From Otatea glauca (Eukaryota > Streptophyta > Magnoliopsida > Poales > Poaceae), in assembly GCA_036346275.1 (NCBI GenBank), contig CM070723.1, forward strand, positions 3,534,001-3,598,000: DNA of 64,000 nt, written 5' to 3'. Both the position numbers and the translations under genes were made by a program. The notes beneath the pieces were generated by a model. That model searched no databases and was not told the DNA's origin. It saw only the letters and a program-made list of their open reading frames with translations. Shown in pieces: positions 1-12,084 of the stretch (its first letter is position 1; every line of letters starts with the position of its first letter).

Positions 1-852
1 GCTAGGCTTGGCAGCTCTGCGACCCTGATGCTAAGTATGTTTTTGAAGCATTGAGAAGGGCTGGTGTAAAAACAGCTGTTGTATCCAATTTTGACACCCG
101 TCTTCGGCCACTTTTACAGGCCCTGAAATGTGATAATTGGTTTGATGCAGTTGCTGTATCTGCTGAGGTGGGTTTCCATTTTTAGATGAGCTGGTTTAGC
201 TAAGCCTATTATTTTAAGCCCTGACCGTGTTATTGCTGTCCTTTGTATCCAAGTTTCAGCTATGGTTTTTCTATTACTCGCTATTAAACTCTGTTATCTG
301 GTTCCCCTACTAACAGGTTGCAGCGGAAAAGCCAAACCCAACAATATTCTTGAAGGCCTGCGAGTTGTTGGGTGTTAAACCTGAAGAGGCCGTGCATATT
401 GGTGATGACCGTAGGAATGATTTATGGGGAGCTAGGGACGCAGGCTGCGATGCCTGGCTTTGGGGCAGTGATGTTTACTCCTTCAAGGAGGTAGCTTTAT
501 TTCTTGTCTGCTCCAATACTAAACTACAAACCAATTATTGCTCTTTTATTACCAAATAGGGTACCTAGGACCCTCACAAAAAAAAAAAGGGGGGGGGGGG
601 TATCGAGGAGTCGCATTTTGATTTCACATGTTAATGAACAGCAAGCAAACGTCTGGTATCTCTATACTGTTCCCTTTTGTTGTTTCCCAGTTCATTAGTA
701 TTAGGAACAACTGTGTTGTATTACAGATTACTTTGTCAGGTAGTCCTTGGCAGCTGTTTTATACCAGCATCATTTTTCAGAAGGTTGCGTTCGCTCACAC
801 CGGCACATTTGTATTGCAGATCGCGGAAAGGATCGGAGTTGACGTACGATGA
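1..852 (+). CDS. HAD-superfamily hydrolase (HDHD3-like), 3' end, three exons
   Basis: The C-terminal half of a haloacid dehalogenase-like hydrolase, cut by the left edge of the window. Exons are about 6-167 (an AG acceptor just precedes position 6), 317-490 and 820-852, all joined in phase 0 with GT-AG introns; the stop is TGA at 850-852. The protein shows HAD motif II (VVSNFD), the motif III lysine (AAEKPNP) and motif IV (GDDRRNDLWGA), in the usual order for the HDHD3/DREG-2 group of phosphatase-like enzymes. The motif I nucleophile aspartate and cap domain would lie upstream, outside the window. HAD enzymes of this type hydrolyse small phosphorylated substrates; the substrate cannot be read here. 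The family is certain, the exact subgroup likely. Confidence 0.93.
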
Positions 853-2302
853 GTTGTTTGCGGAGTCTCCTGAGCTGCAATAAAAAGTCCGGGACGTGTT
901 GTCTCATTTGTACATAGTGGCAACCCTTCTTGCTCGGGCGTCTGCTGTACATATTTTCCCACAGAATAACTGATGCTAGTGTCTCTTGTGACAGGCCTTT
1001 CCCTAGCTGCTAGTATAATGTAGTAATAATTCATGTATTTGAACGCTCAATTTACCCCCTTGGATACGTTGGTTGTGTGTTTGAATCCTGTAATGGAAAA
1101 GCATTGACCCGAATGTGCCCAGTGTAGTTGGTTAGCTTCTCTGCGTAACGTTTTTCAGTGAAGATGCAGCTTGGAAAGGAAGAGATATCAGTCAGGTATC
1201 TGCTGGCCGCGGCGGCACGGAGGCCTCGGGTTGCGACCTTGAGTGCGGCGAAGTGCCCGATATGCACAATCCTCGTAGCCTTGCACCGGCAACCGACGGC
1301 GGATGGGACGCGCGCCAACCGGCCTGCGGGTACAAGCGTTACGCACAACCGTCGCAGCAGCGCCGGCGGCGACTGGTAAGTGCCTGATGCAGCTGCAGGG
1401 GCACAAGCCGGAGCAGCTCCCCGACGGAGTGCCAAGAGTTGGCACGCGGTAAGGCCAATCGGAATACTAGCAGTAGCTGGCATCGGGCTGAGGAGACGAC
1501 TGTCACGGTGCCCGTTGGACCGTTCCCGCCGCCCACTTGTCCTCCCCGGCCGTGGCGCGGGGAAGGGAAGGTGAGCGTGCGGTCGCCGCCGCTACGTCGG
1601 GGGATGAGCCGTGGACGGCGATGGTTCAAGAGACGCACGCACGGCACCGGGGCTCGGTCGGGAGAGTGAGAGATTGACGTTGCCGTAGGCACCAGGGGGC
1701 GGCACACGCCGCATGGTGACACACTGACACTGAAACAGCTATCGCCCTCCTATGCTTGTGGCCCATTCCTGCCCTTATCAGCTTCGGCCCAACACTGCCT
1801 CCTTTATTCCAGCCAACGCTTGTGATAATCCTTTCTTCATCTTTTTTTTGAAAGAAACTTCATCTTTTTTGAAAAAAAATAAGAGACGTGCTTCCATATT
1901 TTTCCTTTTGATAGTTGCATAAATATTAAAGCATGAATGAACGGTTTATGGTGATTACTTACCCCTTCGTTTGCTTCAAGATTTGTGCAACTTGTATTGG
2001 GAGGGAAAGCATTGAAGCACCGCTCAAAAAATAATCCTTTCTTTATTTTTTTATTTTTAGAAAAAACAATAATCCTTTCTTCTTCTTTTTTAAAAAGGCA
2101 AGAATCCTTTCTTCATCTCCAATCTCAATGATAGCAAACCTTTCATGAAACGGCTCTTCTTTTTCAGAAGTGATTTGTAGCAGTAGGTCAGACATTACAA
2201 CTTGATACAGGGGAAACATGTGATTTCTTCACCAGCCTGCAGAGACGCACGAGTTCATATCACATGTGCTGCTCATCAACAAATTCAACGTAACTAGACT
2301 AT
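853..2302. other. 3' UTR of the HAD gene, then intergenic DNA
   Basis: The first 200 bases or so are probably HAD gene 3' UTR. About 1190-1720 is GC-rich with overlapping open frames on both strands, but none resembles a known protein and codon use looks random. From 1740 to 2300 the DNA is AT-rich, with the short word AATCCTTTCTTC repeated four times and a repeat fragment at 1888-2010. Confidence 0.6.
1888..2010. repeat. Dispersed repeat fragment, copy 1
   Basis: About 120 bases are clearly related, in the same orientation, to 54818-54945. Both contain ATAAATATTAAAGCAT, then a GGTGAT(T/C)ACTTA stretch, then CCTTCGTTT and a GCAACTT end. No terminal repeat or target duplication was found, so the element class is unknown. 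Confidence 0.6.
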
Positions 2303-3245
2303 TGACGAATACTCATACCAGAGATACCCCAACGGCCTGGAATGGCAAACAGACCGCATCAAGCCCAGCTCCGACCAAGGGACCCGCGAGGCCACAAAAA
2401 GACGCTCGTCCCCGACCAGAGCGGGGCGAGCAATCCCGACCAAGTGGGACACCGACCCTTGTCACAGGTCGGGCACTCCTGAGCCCCGACCAAACTAAGA
2501 CAACCTACACCAAGGGCCATGTGTCGGGCCTCCGTCGACTATTGGCCACGTGCCCCACGGACAGGATCGTTCGAAGTGACCGTGCAGGGCAGGTGGCCCC
2601 TTCCCAAGGCAGCACAAGGGTCTTCCAAGTCAAAACTCCAGCCCCATCGCCCAGCCACACGAAGTATGGGGACGCGCTCTCCCGAGGCGGCGCCGAGGCT
2701 ACGCCGCAACATCAAGACTGACAGTTCCCGGTGGGCAAGTCGCGCCGCTTCCCAGGAAACGACGAACCGCTCGCCAAAGATGCCTACCAAACCCGGTGTG
2801 GACGAGACCGGACGACGACCAATCACCAAGACGAAGGACTAAGACTCCTAGTCTAGGTTTCTCCTTCCTTCTCCCAATTCTCGATGTAACCTGCCCCTCC
2901 CGCCTATATAAAGGGGGGCAGGGTCCTACAGGAGAGGGGAAGATATAGACATAAGACATACAGACATAGATATACGCACACACGAACAGAGATAGATCCT
3001 CCTCTCGCTAAGTCTTTACGAGCGGGCAGTGAACGCTCTCGTGTTCAAGTCCTCAGCCCTCCCTTGTAAACGTGGTGCAGACGACTGCATCCAAGGCAAT
3101 ACAACACTACCACACGAACTGGAGTAGGGACATTCGGCCCGAACTAATATACATCTTGGGCTTTCGAGTCTAACCATTCAGGGAGAGGGAACGCGCGGCC
3201 CCTTCCGACTTATAAATTTACTTGCCGGTGCTCGAAACGCCGACA
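2303..3245 (+). mobile_element. Solo LTR, family A (Gypsy-like), copy 1
   Basis: A 943-bp LTR that begins TGACGAATACTC, ends AACGCCGACA and is flanked by a perfect 5-bp target duplication ACTAT (2298-2302 and 3246-3250). There is no internal region, so it is a solo LTR left by LTR-LTR recombination. A TATA box at about 2904-2911 (CTATATAAAGG), followed by a plausible 5' leader, gives the plus orientation. A diverged copy lies inverted at 33354-34198. Gypsy assignment rests on LTR end style only. Confidence 0.92.
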
Positions 3246-4699
3246 ACTATCAACCAAAAAAAAGTAGTAGGGTGCACACTCAAAAGGAAAAATATTAATA
3301 TTATTATTCGTAATAGTTGAAGAGCTTTAATGGATAAAGAAGTGGTATGTGTACGTCTTCCATAAACATCCAGCTCGTTAACGGTTTGCATGTTTTAGTT
3401 AAGTTTCTTGGCCCCATGAATCTGACTCGTGATGCTACATATATATACCTTGTACAGTTAAGCCACAACGTCACAAAATTTTTAGTCAACTACCTTTCCC
3501 TTCCGACATTGTAGCTAGTATGCAGTATACTACTGTTTCGCTTCCCTCGAAAACTATCGCCAAGATTGGCTATTAAAAGTGATAGGCATGTAACACGATC
3601 GAAAGAACATCACTAATTAATGGAAATAAAGTCGCAAACTAAATAAATAGTGTACGTTGGCAACACCAATAGTTTTTTTTTCGAAGTGTACGTGTGTACA
3701 AATAAGAGTGATGAAACATAGCACTGAGCCAAGGCAATATATATTCAATCCCTAGTCTCCCATGCATGACAATTAACTGAATTGAGTGTATAACTATTAT
3801 GGAAAAAAATGTTAACTGAATTGAGTGTATAACTATTATGGAAAAAAATGTTAAGCATGCATGAACAATGATGTAATATGATCGAATTCATTCGTTAGCA
3901 CTACCAGTTGATGATTAGTCACTTAGAAGCCTGAGACAACCAGGCTGAACTGAAAAACGCGGGGTCTCAAGTCTCAACCACATTTGTACTAGGTTTGGAA
4001 ATTTTGATTAATGGAAAATAATGTACCAGTACCTCATTGCTACCTCTCTAATGTCCCTAAAATTTTTAATAAAAAATTGAATTTGATCGACCTACTGGAG
4101 AACCTCTATCCGTAGTATTGTTGTACTTTGTTTCAGAACAATCTCGGGTATACTTATGCTAAGTCTTAGATCAGCTTATTGATTTTCATCCTTGATCTCA
4201 ATGATCTTTTCGATTTTAGATTGATCCTCTGTAATTTTTCTTAATGCTGCTATTTTTCGCTAAGTTTTTACATGGTCATATAAATTTCTCAAGTGGGTCG
4301 GGATTTCATGCATACATAGTAAGTAAAAGTTGTCAAAATTGATTGGCAATTTAACGGCGTTGTCTATTCATCAAGTGGCTGAACTTTTGCTAAATTTCAC
4401 TAACTTTTGTCAGTCTTTTGATGATGATCTAACCACTCTTCTCACTCCCCTCACTTCCTATATACAACCCACTCCCTCACCTTAGGACAAAGAATGAATT
4501 AAAGAATTATTCTAACCTAGACAAAATAAATTAAATTAGGTTTGGTGAAGCCCTAAAAAATACAAAGAAAAAAGTTTTTAACCTAGACAAAAAATGAAGT
4601 AAACATAGATGAAACCTACAAATACAAAAACAAATAGAATTAAAAATTGCAATAAAGTTATGCTAAAATTGTAGAAAGCACTGCAATTTTAGGTATAGT
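3246..4699. other. Intergenic AT-rich DNA
   Basis: No gene was recognised. A perfect 39-bp tandem duplication lies at 3773-3811 and 3812-3850. The last 200 bases flank the CACTA element and include the 12-mer at 4682-4693 that is repeated on its other side. Confidence 0.6.
3773..3850. repeat. 39-bp perfect tandem duplication
   Basis: Two identical adjacent 39-base units, each beginning TTAACTGAATTGAG. The identity suggests a recent slippage or repair event. Confidence 0.9.
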
Positions 4700-4724
4700 C
4701 ACTACTACAGAAAGGCTTATATTA

Positions 4725-5015
4725 GACGCCTCATCACAGTCGGTTCCTCAAAACCGTCTGTGACGATTAACATCACTGACGATTTTATACTAAAACCGTC
4801 AGTGACATCATCACAGACGGTACTCTTCAAAAACCGTCAGTGATATATATCAATTTCACAGACGGTTTTATTATAAAACCGTCTATGATAATATCTCAGA
4901 CGGTTTTATAAAAAACCCGTCTGTGATAGTAGGTTTTATCCCAGACGATTTTATAGTAAAACCGTCTGGGATACTATGTTTATCATTGACGGTTTTTTAT
5001 AAAACCGTCTGTGAT
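4725..5015. repeat. Left subterminal repeats of the CACTA element
   Basis: At least ten copies of ACCGTCTGTGA or its complement, mostly arranged as head-to-head pairs around an AT core. In En/Spm-type elements such motifs are binding sites for the element's TNPA-like protein; that role is inferred here. Confidence 0.9.
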
Positions 5016-5026
5016 ATCTCTCAGCG

Positions 5027-5034
5027 ATATATAA
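5027..5034 (+). promoter_or_regulatory. Probable TATA box of the CACTA transposase gene
   Basis: A TATATAAT-like box just inside the subterminal repeats, with the first transposase codons some 850 bases downstream after a probable leader and intron. Confidence 0.5.
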
Positions 5035-5204
5035 TACAGAGGCCCGAGCCACTTGGTGCATTTTAGGGTTTCGGGATCTATTTTTCATTTGGCTACAGCT
5101 GTGTGGCTATGAGGCAATTTGGTAAAAGAAGATCGTTGATTTTGAAGGGTGATTAAGGATCCATTTGATTTTGGTGATCTAAGGTTAGTAATGGTGTTTA
5201 ATTG

Positions 5205-5800
5205 CAGTATGTTCAAGATCTAGCTAGGTAAGGGGAGAATTTGATGATTTTTTAGATCTAGCTTGTAGATTCATGTGTTCTTTTCTATATAAGGGTAGTA
5301 ATGGGTTTTAATTGCATTATATTTATGATCTAGCTTGGTAAGGAGAGAATTTGAAGAGAGATTGTATATAGATGTGTAGCTTGTAGATCCATGTACTGTT
5401 CTTTTATATATTTAAGCAAGTTAGTATATAATTTCTTGGATTCTAATTAATTGTTTTATATTCAAGATATTACTTAGAAGAGAAATTTGAAGATTGTTTA
5501 GATCCAGCTAGCTTGTAGATCCATGTGTGATCTTGTCGATCTAAGGTTTAGTAATGGGTAATTACATTATATTCAAGATCTAGCTTGGTAAGGAGAGATT
5601 TTGAAGATTATTTAGATCTAGCTTGTAGGTCCATGCATGTACAAATTCTTTGTGATCAAAGGTTAGTAATTGGTTAAATCTAACTTCATTATTATATATA
5701 AGATTTAGGTAGCTAGTTTAGTGAAGAGAGAATTAATTTAAAGATTGTGTTTAGATATCTAGCTTGTAGATACATTTGTTTGTTTTGTTCAAAGGTAGTA
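5205..5800 (+). repeat. Degenerate tandem repeats in the transposase leader/intron
   Basis: About five diverged units containing TCTAGCTTGTAGATCCATG (near 5255, 5373, 5505, 5616 and 5758) alternate with GGTAAGGAGAGAATTTGA. Spacing is about 110-140 bases. Probably intronic expansion; no coding content. Confidence 0.7.
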
Positions 5801-5887
5801 ATTGGTTATAATTTAGCAATGTGTGCGTACGGACACCTCGTGTACTTTAATATTTAACACTAAATGCATGATATATGCTTGGCGTAG

Positions 5888-8800
5888 ATGGACCGAAACA
5901 GGATGTACACTAAGAACCGTGTGAGTGCCGAGTACATTAATGGCGTCTCCACTTTTAGAAGAGCTGCAGAAGAGGATATGTTTAATAAGGGGGTGCAGTC
6001 TATGTCTTGTCCGTGCATTGACTATGAAAATTTGAAGATGTTTCGAAACTTTACGCAGATCGAAGCACACTTGATTATGAGGGGTTTCAAAAGGGGGTAT
6101 ACATGTTGGACCAGTCACGGTGAAGAGCAGGAGACACAGGAAGAAGGTAGTATTAACATGGTCGACGAAATCAATGATATGTAGGATGATCATATCGATT
6201 GTGGTTCCGATGAGGATAGGCTGCAGGAAGATAATCTGAATTAGATGTTGCGCGATGCAGAAGGGAACCGTGATGATAGAGAATATGGTAAATTTCGGGG
6301 CTTGATGGAGGACTCGGAGAAACCTTTGTTCTCAGGCTGCAAGTCAAAATACATAAGGTTGTCATCCGTGCTTGAACTGCTGAAATTGAAAGCCAGCAAC
6401 GGTTGGTCCGACAAAAGTTTCACAGCGCTGTTACGTCTATTGGCGGACATGCTTCCTGAGGGAAACGAGTTGTCGACAACCACCTACAAAGCTAAGAAGG
6501 GTTTTGTCCCTTGGGAATGGAAGTAGAAAGAATACTTGCATGTCGGAACGACTGTATCCTGTACCGCGAAGAGTACGCAAACTTGCATATATGTCCTGTG
6601 TGTAACACATCCCAGTACAAGCGTAAGAGTCATTCAGATGATGACAGCGAGGGCATCCAGGTGATGAAAGGACTTCCTGCTAAGGTGGCATGGTATCTGC
6701 CTGTAATTCCTCGTTTGAAGCGTTTGTTTGCGAACCCAAATGAGACAAAACTGTTGCGTTGGCACTCGGAGGAGCGTAAGAACGATGGAATGCTAAGGTA
6801 CCCTGTTGATTCCATCCAGTGGAGAAACATCGATAGGAGGTTTCAAGAATTCGGTGCGGATCCGAGGAATATAAGGTTTGGATTGAGTACAGATGGAATG
6901 AATCCTTTCAGTAACATGAGCAGCCAGCATAGCACTTGACCAGTGAATCTCTGTATCTACAACCTTCCTCCTTGGTTGTCTATGAAGCGGAAGTACATTT
7001 TGTTGTCTGTACTTATCCAAGGACCGAAACAACCTGAGAACAATATTGATGTGTACCTAGCACCATTGGTGGAAGATCTAAAAACACTATAGGTTTCCGG
7101 GGTACAAGTCTGGGATGCGTACAAACAAGAGAACTTCACTTTGCACTGCCTTTTGTTCTGCACCATAAATGATTACCCTGCCCTTGATAACCTATCAGAC
7201 CAGAGTACAAAAGGAACCAAAGCCTGCACTCACTGCTTAGACAATACCGAGAGTGTGTGGCTGAATCACTCGCGCAAAAGCATTTACATGCATCACCGTA
7301 GGTTCCTTCGGAGGAATCACCCATACCGCAAGATGAAAAAATAATTCGATGGAACGAACGAAGACGGTTCAGCACCAAAGCCTTTAAGTGGGATAGATGT
7401 TCATGATATGGTTAAGAACTTGGATGTTGCGTTTGGAAAGGGGCGTAAATCGAGGTCCCGTGAGAAAAGCACGTGGAAGAAGAGATCAATATTTTGGGAC
7501 CTACCTTATTGGGAGCACCTAGAAGTTCGGTATTGCATCGACGTGATGCACGTAGAGAAGAATGATTGTGATAGTTTGATTGGTCTCTTATTGAATATTA
7601 AAGGCAAAACAAAGGACAACATCCATGCATGGCTTGACTTGGTCGATATGGGCATAAGATTTGAGTTAGCATCGAAAGAGACCAATACAGGCCGAACATA
7701 CTACGAACCTGCTTGTTACACTTTGTCTAAGGCCGAGAGAACTGAACTGTGTCAATGCTTGCATGGTGTGAAAGTTCCGCCCGGTTACTCCTCTAACATG
7801 AAGAAACTTGTTTCGATGCAAGATTTGAAATTAATTGGCATGAAGTCTCATGATTGTCATGTGCTGATGACACAAATGCTCCCTGTGGCAATTAGAAGTA
7901 TTTTGCCAGTCAAGGTTCAGGAGATAATCGCGAGGCTGTGTTATTTCTTTAACACAATTGCTCACAAGGTCATCGATCCCCAAGCACTAGATGCACTGCA
8001 GGCTGAGGTGGTGATGACTCTATGTAATCTTGAGATGTATTTCTCTCTGTCGTTTTTCGATATCATGGTCCATCTCGTTGTTCACCTTGTGATAGAGATA
8101 AAGATATGCGGGCCCGTGTTCCTACGTAGCATGTACCCATTCGAGAGGTATATGGGAATTCTCAAGTCCTACGTACAGAATCAATCTCGATTGGAGGGTA
8201 GCATTATCGAAGGATATGCAACTGAAGAAGTTTTAGAGTTCTGCGTCGATTACATGGCTCAGGTTGAACCAATAGGTGTGCCTCGATCTCGCCATGAGGG
8301 GAGACTCCAGGGCATCGGGACTATCGGAAGGAAAGCAATCACGTCTGATCCGACTGCCTATGCTCAACTTCATTTCACGGTTTTGCAACACATGGCTGTA
8401 GTGTCCCTGTACATCGATGAGCATAAGCACTGGCTACGACAAGAGAATCTGACGCGGCAAGAGTCTTGGATTACGAGACAACATAACCTTCAGTTTAACA
8501 GATGGCTGAAGGAGCGACCCATCACTAGGACCTCGTCAGGTGATACGCTCACACGGTTGGCAAATGGGCCAACATTTACATTTGTAACATGGAAAGGATA
8601 CGACTTAAATGGGTACACATTTTATACGAGAGATCATGATATAAAGAGTACAAACTAGAACAGCGGTGTCTACATAGATGCGTTTAACACTGTTGGGTCA
8701 ACGAGGAGCTCCTACTATGGGTTCACATAGGAGATTTGGGAGCTCAACTATATACTATTCAAAATCCCCTTATTTCGGTGTCATTGGGTCCACCTTCAGC

Positions 8801-9135
8801 ACGTGAAGGTTGACAAGTACGGTGTCACTACTGTCGATCTCGCACGCGTCGAATACCAAGATGAACCATTCATACTCGTTAACCAAGCTGTTCAAGTATT
8901 CTATGTAATCGACCCGTCCAACAAGAAGAGACATGTAGTTCTTCAGGGAAAAAAGAGGATTGTCGGAGTAGATAATGTAGTAGATGAGGAAGAATACAAT
9001 CAATTTGATGAGTTGCCTCCTATCGGAAAGAGCATCACAGTCCAGGAAGAACAACTCGAGGAAGCTAGCTACACACGCGTCGATCATCATGAAGGGCTAA
9101 TTTTTATACAAAAGAATAAGCAAGTGGAGTTATGA
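5888..9135 (+). pseudogene. CACTA transposase (TNP2-type), disrupted
   Basis: A nearly full-length En/Spm transposase can be followed across 5888-9135. The order is a transposase-associated N-terminal domain (MDRNRMYTK start; cysteines near the CPCIDYEN motif), the TNP2 catalytic domain (FGLSTDGMNPF, KRKYILLSVLIQGPKQP, CIDVMHVEKN), a DUF4218-like region (LPVAIRSILP, MYPFERYMG) and a DUF4216-like C-terminus (near 8800-9130). Breaks are in-frame stops near 6182, 6241, 6937, 7090, 7342, 8656 and 8728, and a frame change near 6500, where the 5' part (frame of 5888) gives way to the rest (frame of 6511). The longest open piece is 7408-8658. The product would have cut the CACTA ends in the nucleus; this copy is dead. 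Confidence 0.93.
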
Positions 9136-9359
9136 TTTTAAGTGTACTCTCGAAGATAATAGCGTTGTTTGTAATGAGATGCTTGAAATTCAAAACAACT
9201 TTGTGTATATATGCATCTGATTTATATAACAAAGTTTCCTTTCCTTTACTGATATTGCTTCATCTACAATTCCATATACATTATACATTATCCACTATCG
9301 ATTGTAGGTCAAAAAGGGCAAACTCTGGATTTACCTCAGCAATGAAGGTCTATGTCAAG

Positions 9360-9535
9360 CTTCATCACAGATGGTTCTATAATAGAATCATCTTCGATAA
9401 AAACTTTCACAGATGGTTCTAATACATAACCATCTGCGATAAAATACTATCGCAGACGGTTCTAATATTGATCCGTCTGCGGTAAAATACTATCACAGAC
9501 GGTTCTATTTAAGAACCGTCTGTGATAGGGGAGCC
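9360..9535. repeat. Internal block of subterminal-type CACTA repeats
   Basis: Six or more copies of the CAGACGGTTCT / AGAACCGTCTG motif lie 2.7 kb from the nearest element end, directly before a TATA box and upstream of the second gene. No CACTA terminus borders the block, so it does not by itself mark a nested element. Confidence 0.85.
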
Positions 9536-9536
9536 C

Positions 9537-9544
9537 TATAAAAA
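9537..9544 (+). promoter_or_regulatory. Probable TATA box of the second CACTA gene
   Basis: CTATAAAAAGG immediately after the internal subterminal-type repeat block. The arrangement mirrors the left end, where repeats also precede a TATA box. Confidence 0.5.
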
Positions 9545-9656
9545 GGCCACTCGCAGATCATTCATTCTCCACTCCAGCGCTCAAAACCCTAGCTATAGCT
9601 TTGTCTCCCGAGTCTCGACATTTCGTCTCCCATTCCGGTGCCTCCCCCAACCTTAA

Positions 9657-9755
9657 CGCCGCCCCCTCGTCGACGTCACCGCCCCCTCGTCGACGTCACC
9701 GCCCCCTCGCCGAAGCCGCCCCCTTGTCGACGCCGCCCCCTCGCCGAGGCCGCAC
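9657..9755. repeat. GC-rich minisatellite
   Basis: About four to five imperfect units of roughly 20 bases built on CCGCCCCCTCGTCGACGTCA. It lies in the probable leader of the second CACTA gene. Confidence 0.75.
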
Positions 9756-11420
9756 CCAGTAGTACAGCCCTAACATTTGAACCTGGAGGTTCTGAGTTCA
9801 AATCCGAGTTTTGCATTTTAAATTTTTCCTTTTTGCCCCTGTGAATCAAACCTTCATATCTTTTGCTAGAAGTATCCAAATGCAGAAAACTTAGTTTCTA
9901 AATTTGAATTATGAAATAAGGATTTGGATTATGCAATAAAAGTTCACATGTTACATGCAGTAAAATCATTCAATCTGAGTTTGAACAAAAGTCCCTCTTT
10001 AGGTGTTATGAAGAAACTCTGCAATCCCTAGTTCCAAAAATCATGGAATAAATCACATAGGTTCTTGCATCCTTAGATGCTCTATTTATGTAAAAAAATT
10101 TATATTTCAATGTATTTTGAATAAAAAATTGAGTATATAAAGCCATACTAACATGCAAGATTCAAATGGTTACAATATGAACCAAATGAATTCAAATTTG
10201 GGTAAAACCAGTTTAGATACACTCATGAGGCCTCAAGGATCCTAAATATGCAAAAATATTTATTTCTAAACCTAAGTTTGTATTATTTAAATTCAAATTT
10301 GAAATAAACCTTGATATGGTCTTTATACAAAATTTGAAAGACTCTAGATGCTGGAAATCATGAATTATTTTCTTATGCTCGTGAGACCCTAATAAACCCA
10401 TATATGCAAAAATATATAGATTAGAACCTAGTTTAATTTAAATTTGAAAAGAATTGTATTTCAATGCATAGAGACCAAAATAGCTAAGACTTGGAACAAA
10501 AGAATTGGAACCTTGGTAAAATCAATTCTTAAGCTTAGTAAGGACAATAGCAACCTTAGATATGCAAAAGAATTTCATGTTTAGTTTAAATCCAGATTTA
10601 TAAATAAATTGTTCTCCATGTATAAAGTAAAAGGATATAACCAAAATATCACAAACAAAGGATGTTATATGTGAGGTCGGTTTTGAATCATCCTATAGGT
10701 CCATATAATCTATTCATGGTGAAATAATTAACAATTAACTTAGGATGAGCCAAGTTCCTAAGTAGCTACACTTGTTATATACAAAAGCTGAAATATAGAT
10801 AGCTGTTGTGAATAGATGCTAATATATGGAAAGTTAGTTTCTAAAAGACCTGCATGACCAGGCCACTTAATATAGTAACACTCATTGTAACCAATCATGG
10901 TACGCACTTAGCCTTTTAATCAAAATATGATTTCATATACTAGAGATGTATACTTAAGGATTCAAGTTCAAGCAAACGAAATGACATACCTAAATATCAT
11001 GAAGGGTTGGTTTCACAATGTTCCTAAAGTCAAGATCTTGTTAGTCGGCAAAAAGACCTAATTTGAATTAAGTCCATAATAGGCCCTAAGGTGCAGTCGC
11101 AAACTTAAAAAGAAAACTGAACCTCAATCGCGTAAACTAACATGTTTAAATGAGAAATTATGGGGGAATAGTCCAGAAACACCCTTTGATATAAGTACTA
11201 CCAGAATCTAGAAAAATATCTTATTTAAAATTTGCGTTGCATCTGAAAACTAGCCTACATTGCAATTGATAGTCTTTCTTGCTTGATTCCTTTTCCTTCC
11301 TGTTGAGCCATGAAAACTAGCCTACATTGCAAGTATGCCTCTTCTAGTGGAATATATCCCTCTAACTTATCTTTTGAGGCCTAAATAGAGTATATAATAT
11401 ATGGTCTAGTTAAAAAGAAG

Positions 11421-11741
11421 ATGGCATCCCCTCATTCGTCGTCTCAAGGATGTGATGAATCATCGAAAAGAAAACCTCCTCGAGGTCCAAGAGGAGCAAA
11501 TAAAAGGCCCACGGAACGATATACCATCACGGCGGTTGATCGAAAGGATGGGGCCCCCATCGAACCAATAAAGGCGGTGAATGCATTTAGGACATTGTGC
11601 GGGATAGTCGCACGGAAACGGGTCCCCATCACCTGTCCATCCTGGAAGTCGCTGACTGATGAGAGCCGCAACGACTTATTGACAGAAATTATGTCTTCAT
11701 TTGAGTTAATTGTATTTTTTCTGAATTACCATTTGGGTTAA
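11421..11741 (+). pseudogene. Second CACTA gene (Ptta/TNPA-like), 5' fragment
   Basis: Begins MASPHSSSQGCDESSKRKPP, then RGPRGANKRPTERYTI, then APIEPIKAVNAFRTLCGIVARKRVPITCPSW. This matches the conserved start of the second protein found in many grass CACTA elements (Ptta/En/Spm plant transposase family), in which a basic RGP(T/R) segment precedes a conserved region with a CP.W motif. The open frame probably runs through a splice site near 11701, so the last residues are unlikely to be real. The rest of the gene is missing: nothing similar lies between 11741 and the right end. The protein is thought to bind the subterminal repeats and act with the transposase. Function here is lost. Confidence 0.6.
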
Positions 11742-12084
11742 TTGTCAATTAACTTGTGCTCTGGATGCATATGTAATCCCCACCATTTGGTTAATATATC
11801 TGAGTATTGAGTTCATTCAATTAATTGGTTAATGGTATTAAGTTCCATTTGGTTAATATATCTGAGTTCATTTCTGAAAGAGATGTGCCGTGCAATATTA
11901 ATCTATACGTAATCTGCTTCGCGATGTGATGTAATCTGAGTTGATTGATGAAATAGATGTAATGCCTGTAATCTGAAATGGTTGTAATGTGAGTTTAGTT
12001 ATTCTATAATCTGCTATTTCCAGAGGGCATGGCTAACATTTCTTGAGGCTAGCCAATAAATAGAAAAATAGTTGTCTGTTGGAA

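Noticed and set aside
1050..1100. A tRNA T-arm-like word (GTTTGAATCCTG)
   Set aside because: No matching acceptor, D or anticodon arms can be folded around it.
1052..1722. Overlapping 127-143-codon frames on the minus strand as a gene
   Set aside because: GC-rich DNA gives long frames in several phases here. No domain, homologue or splice pattern was recognised.
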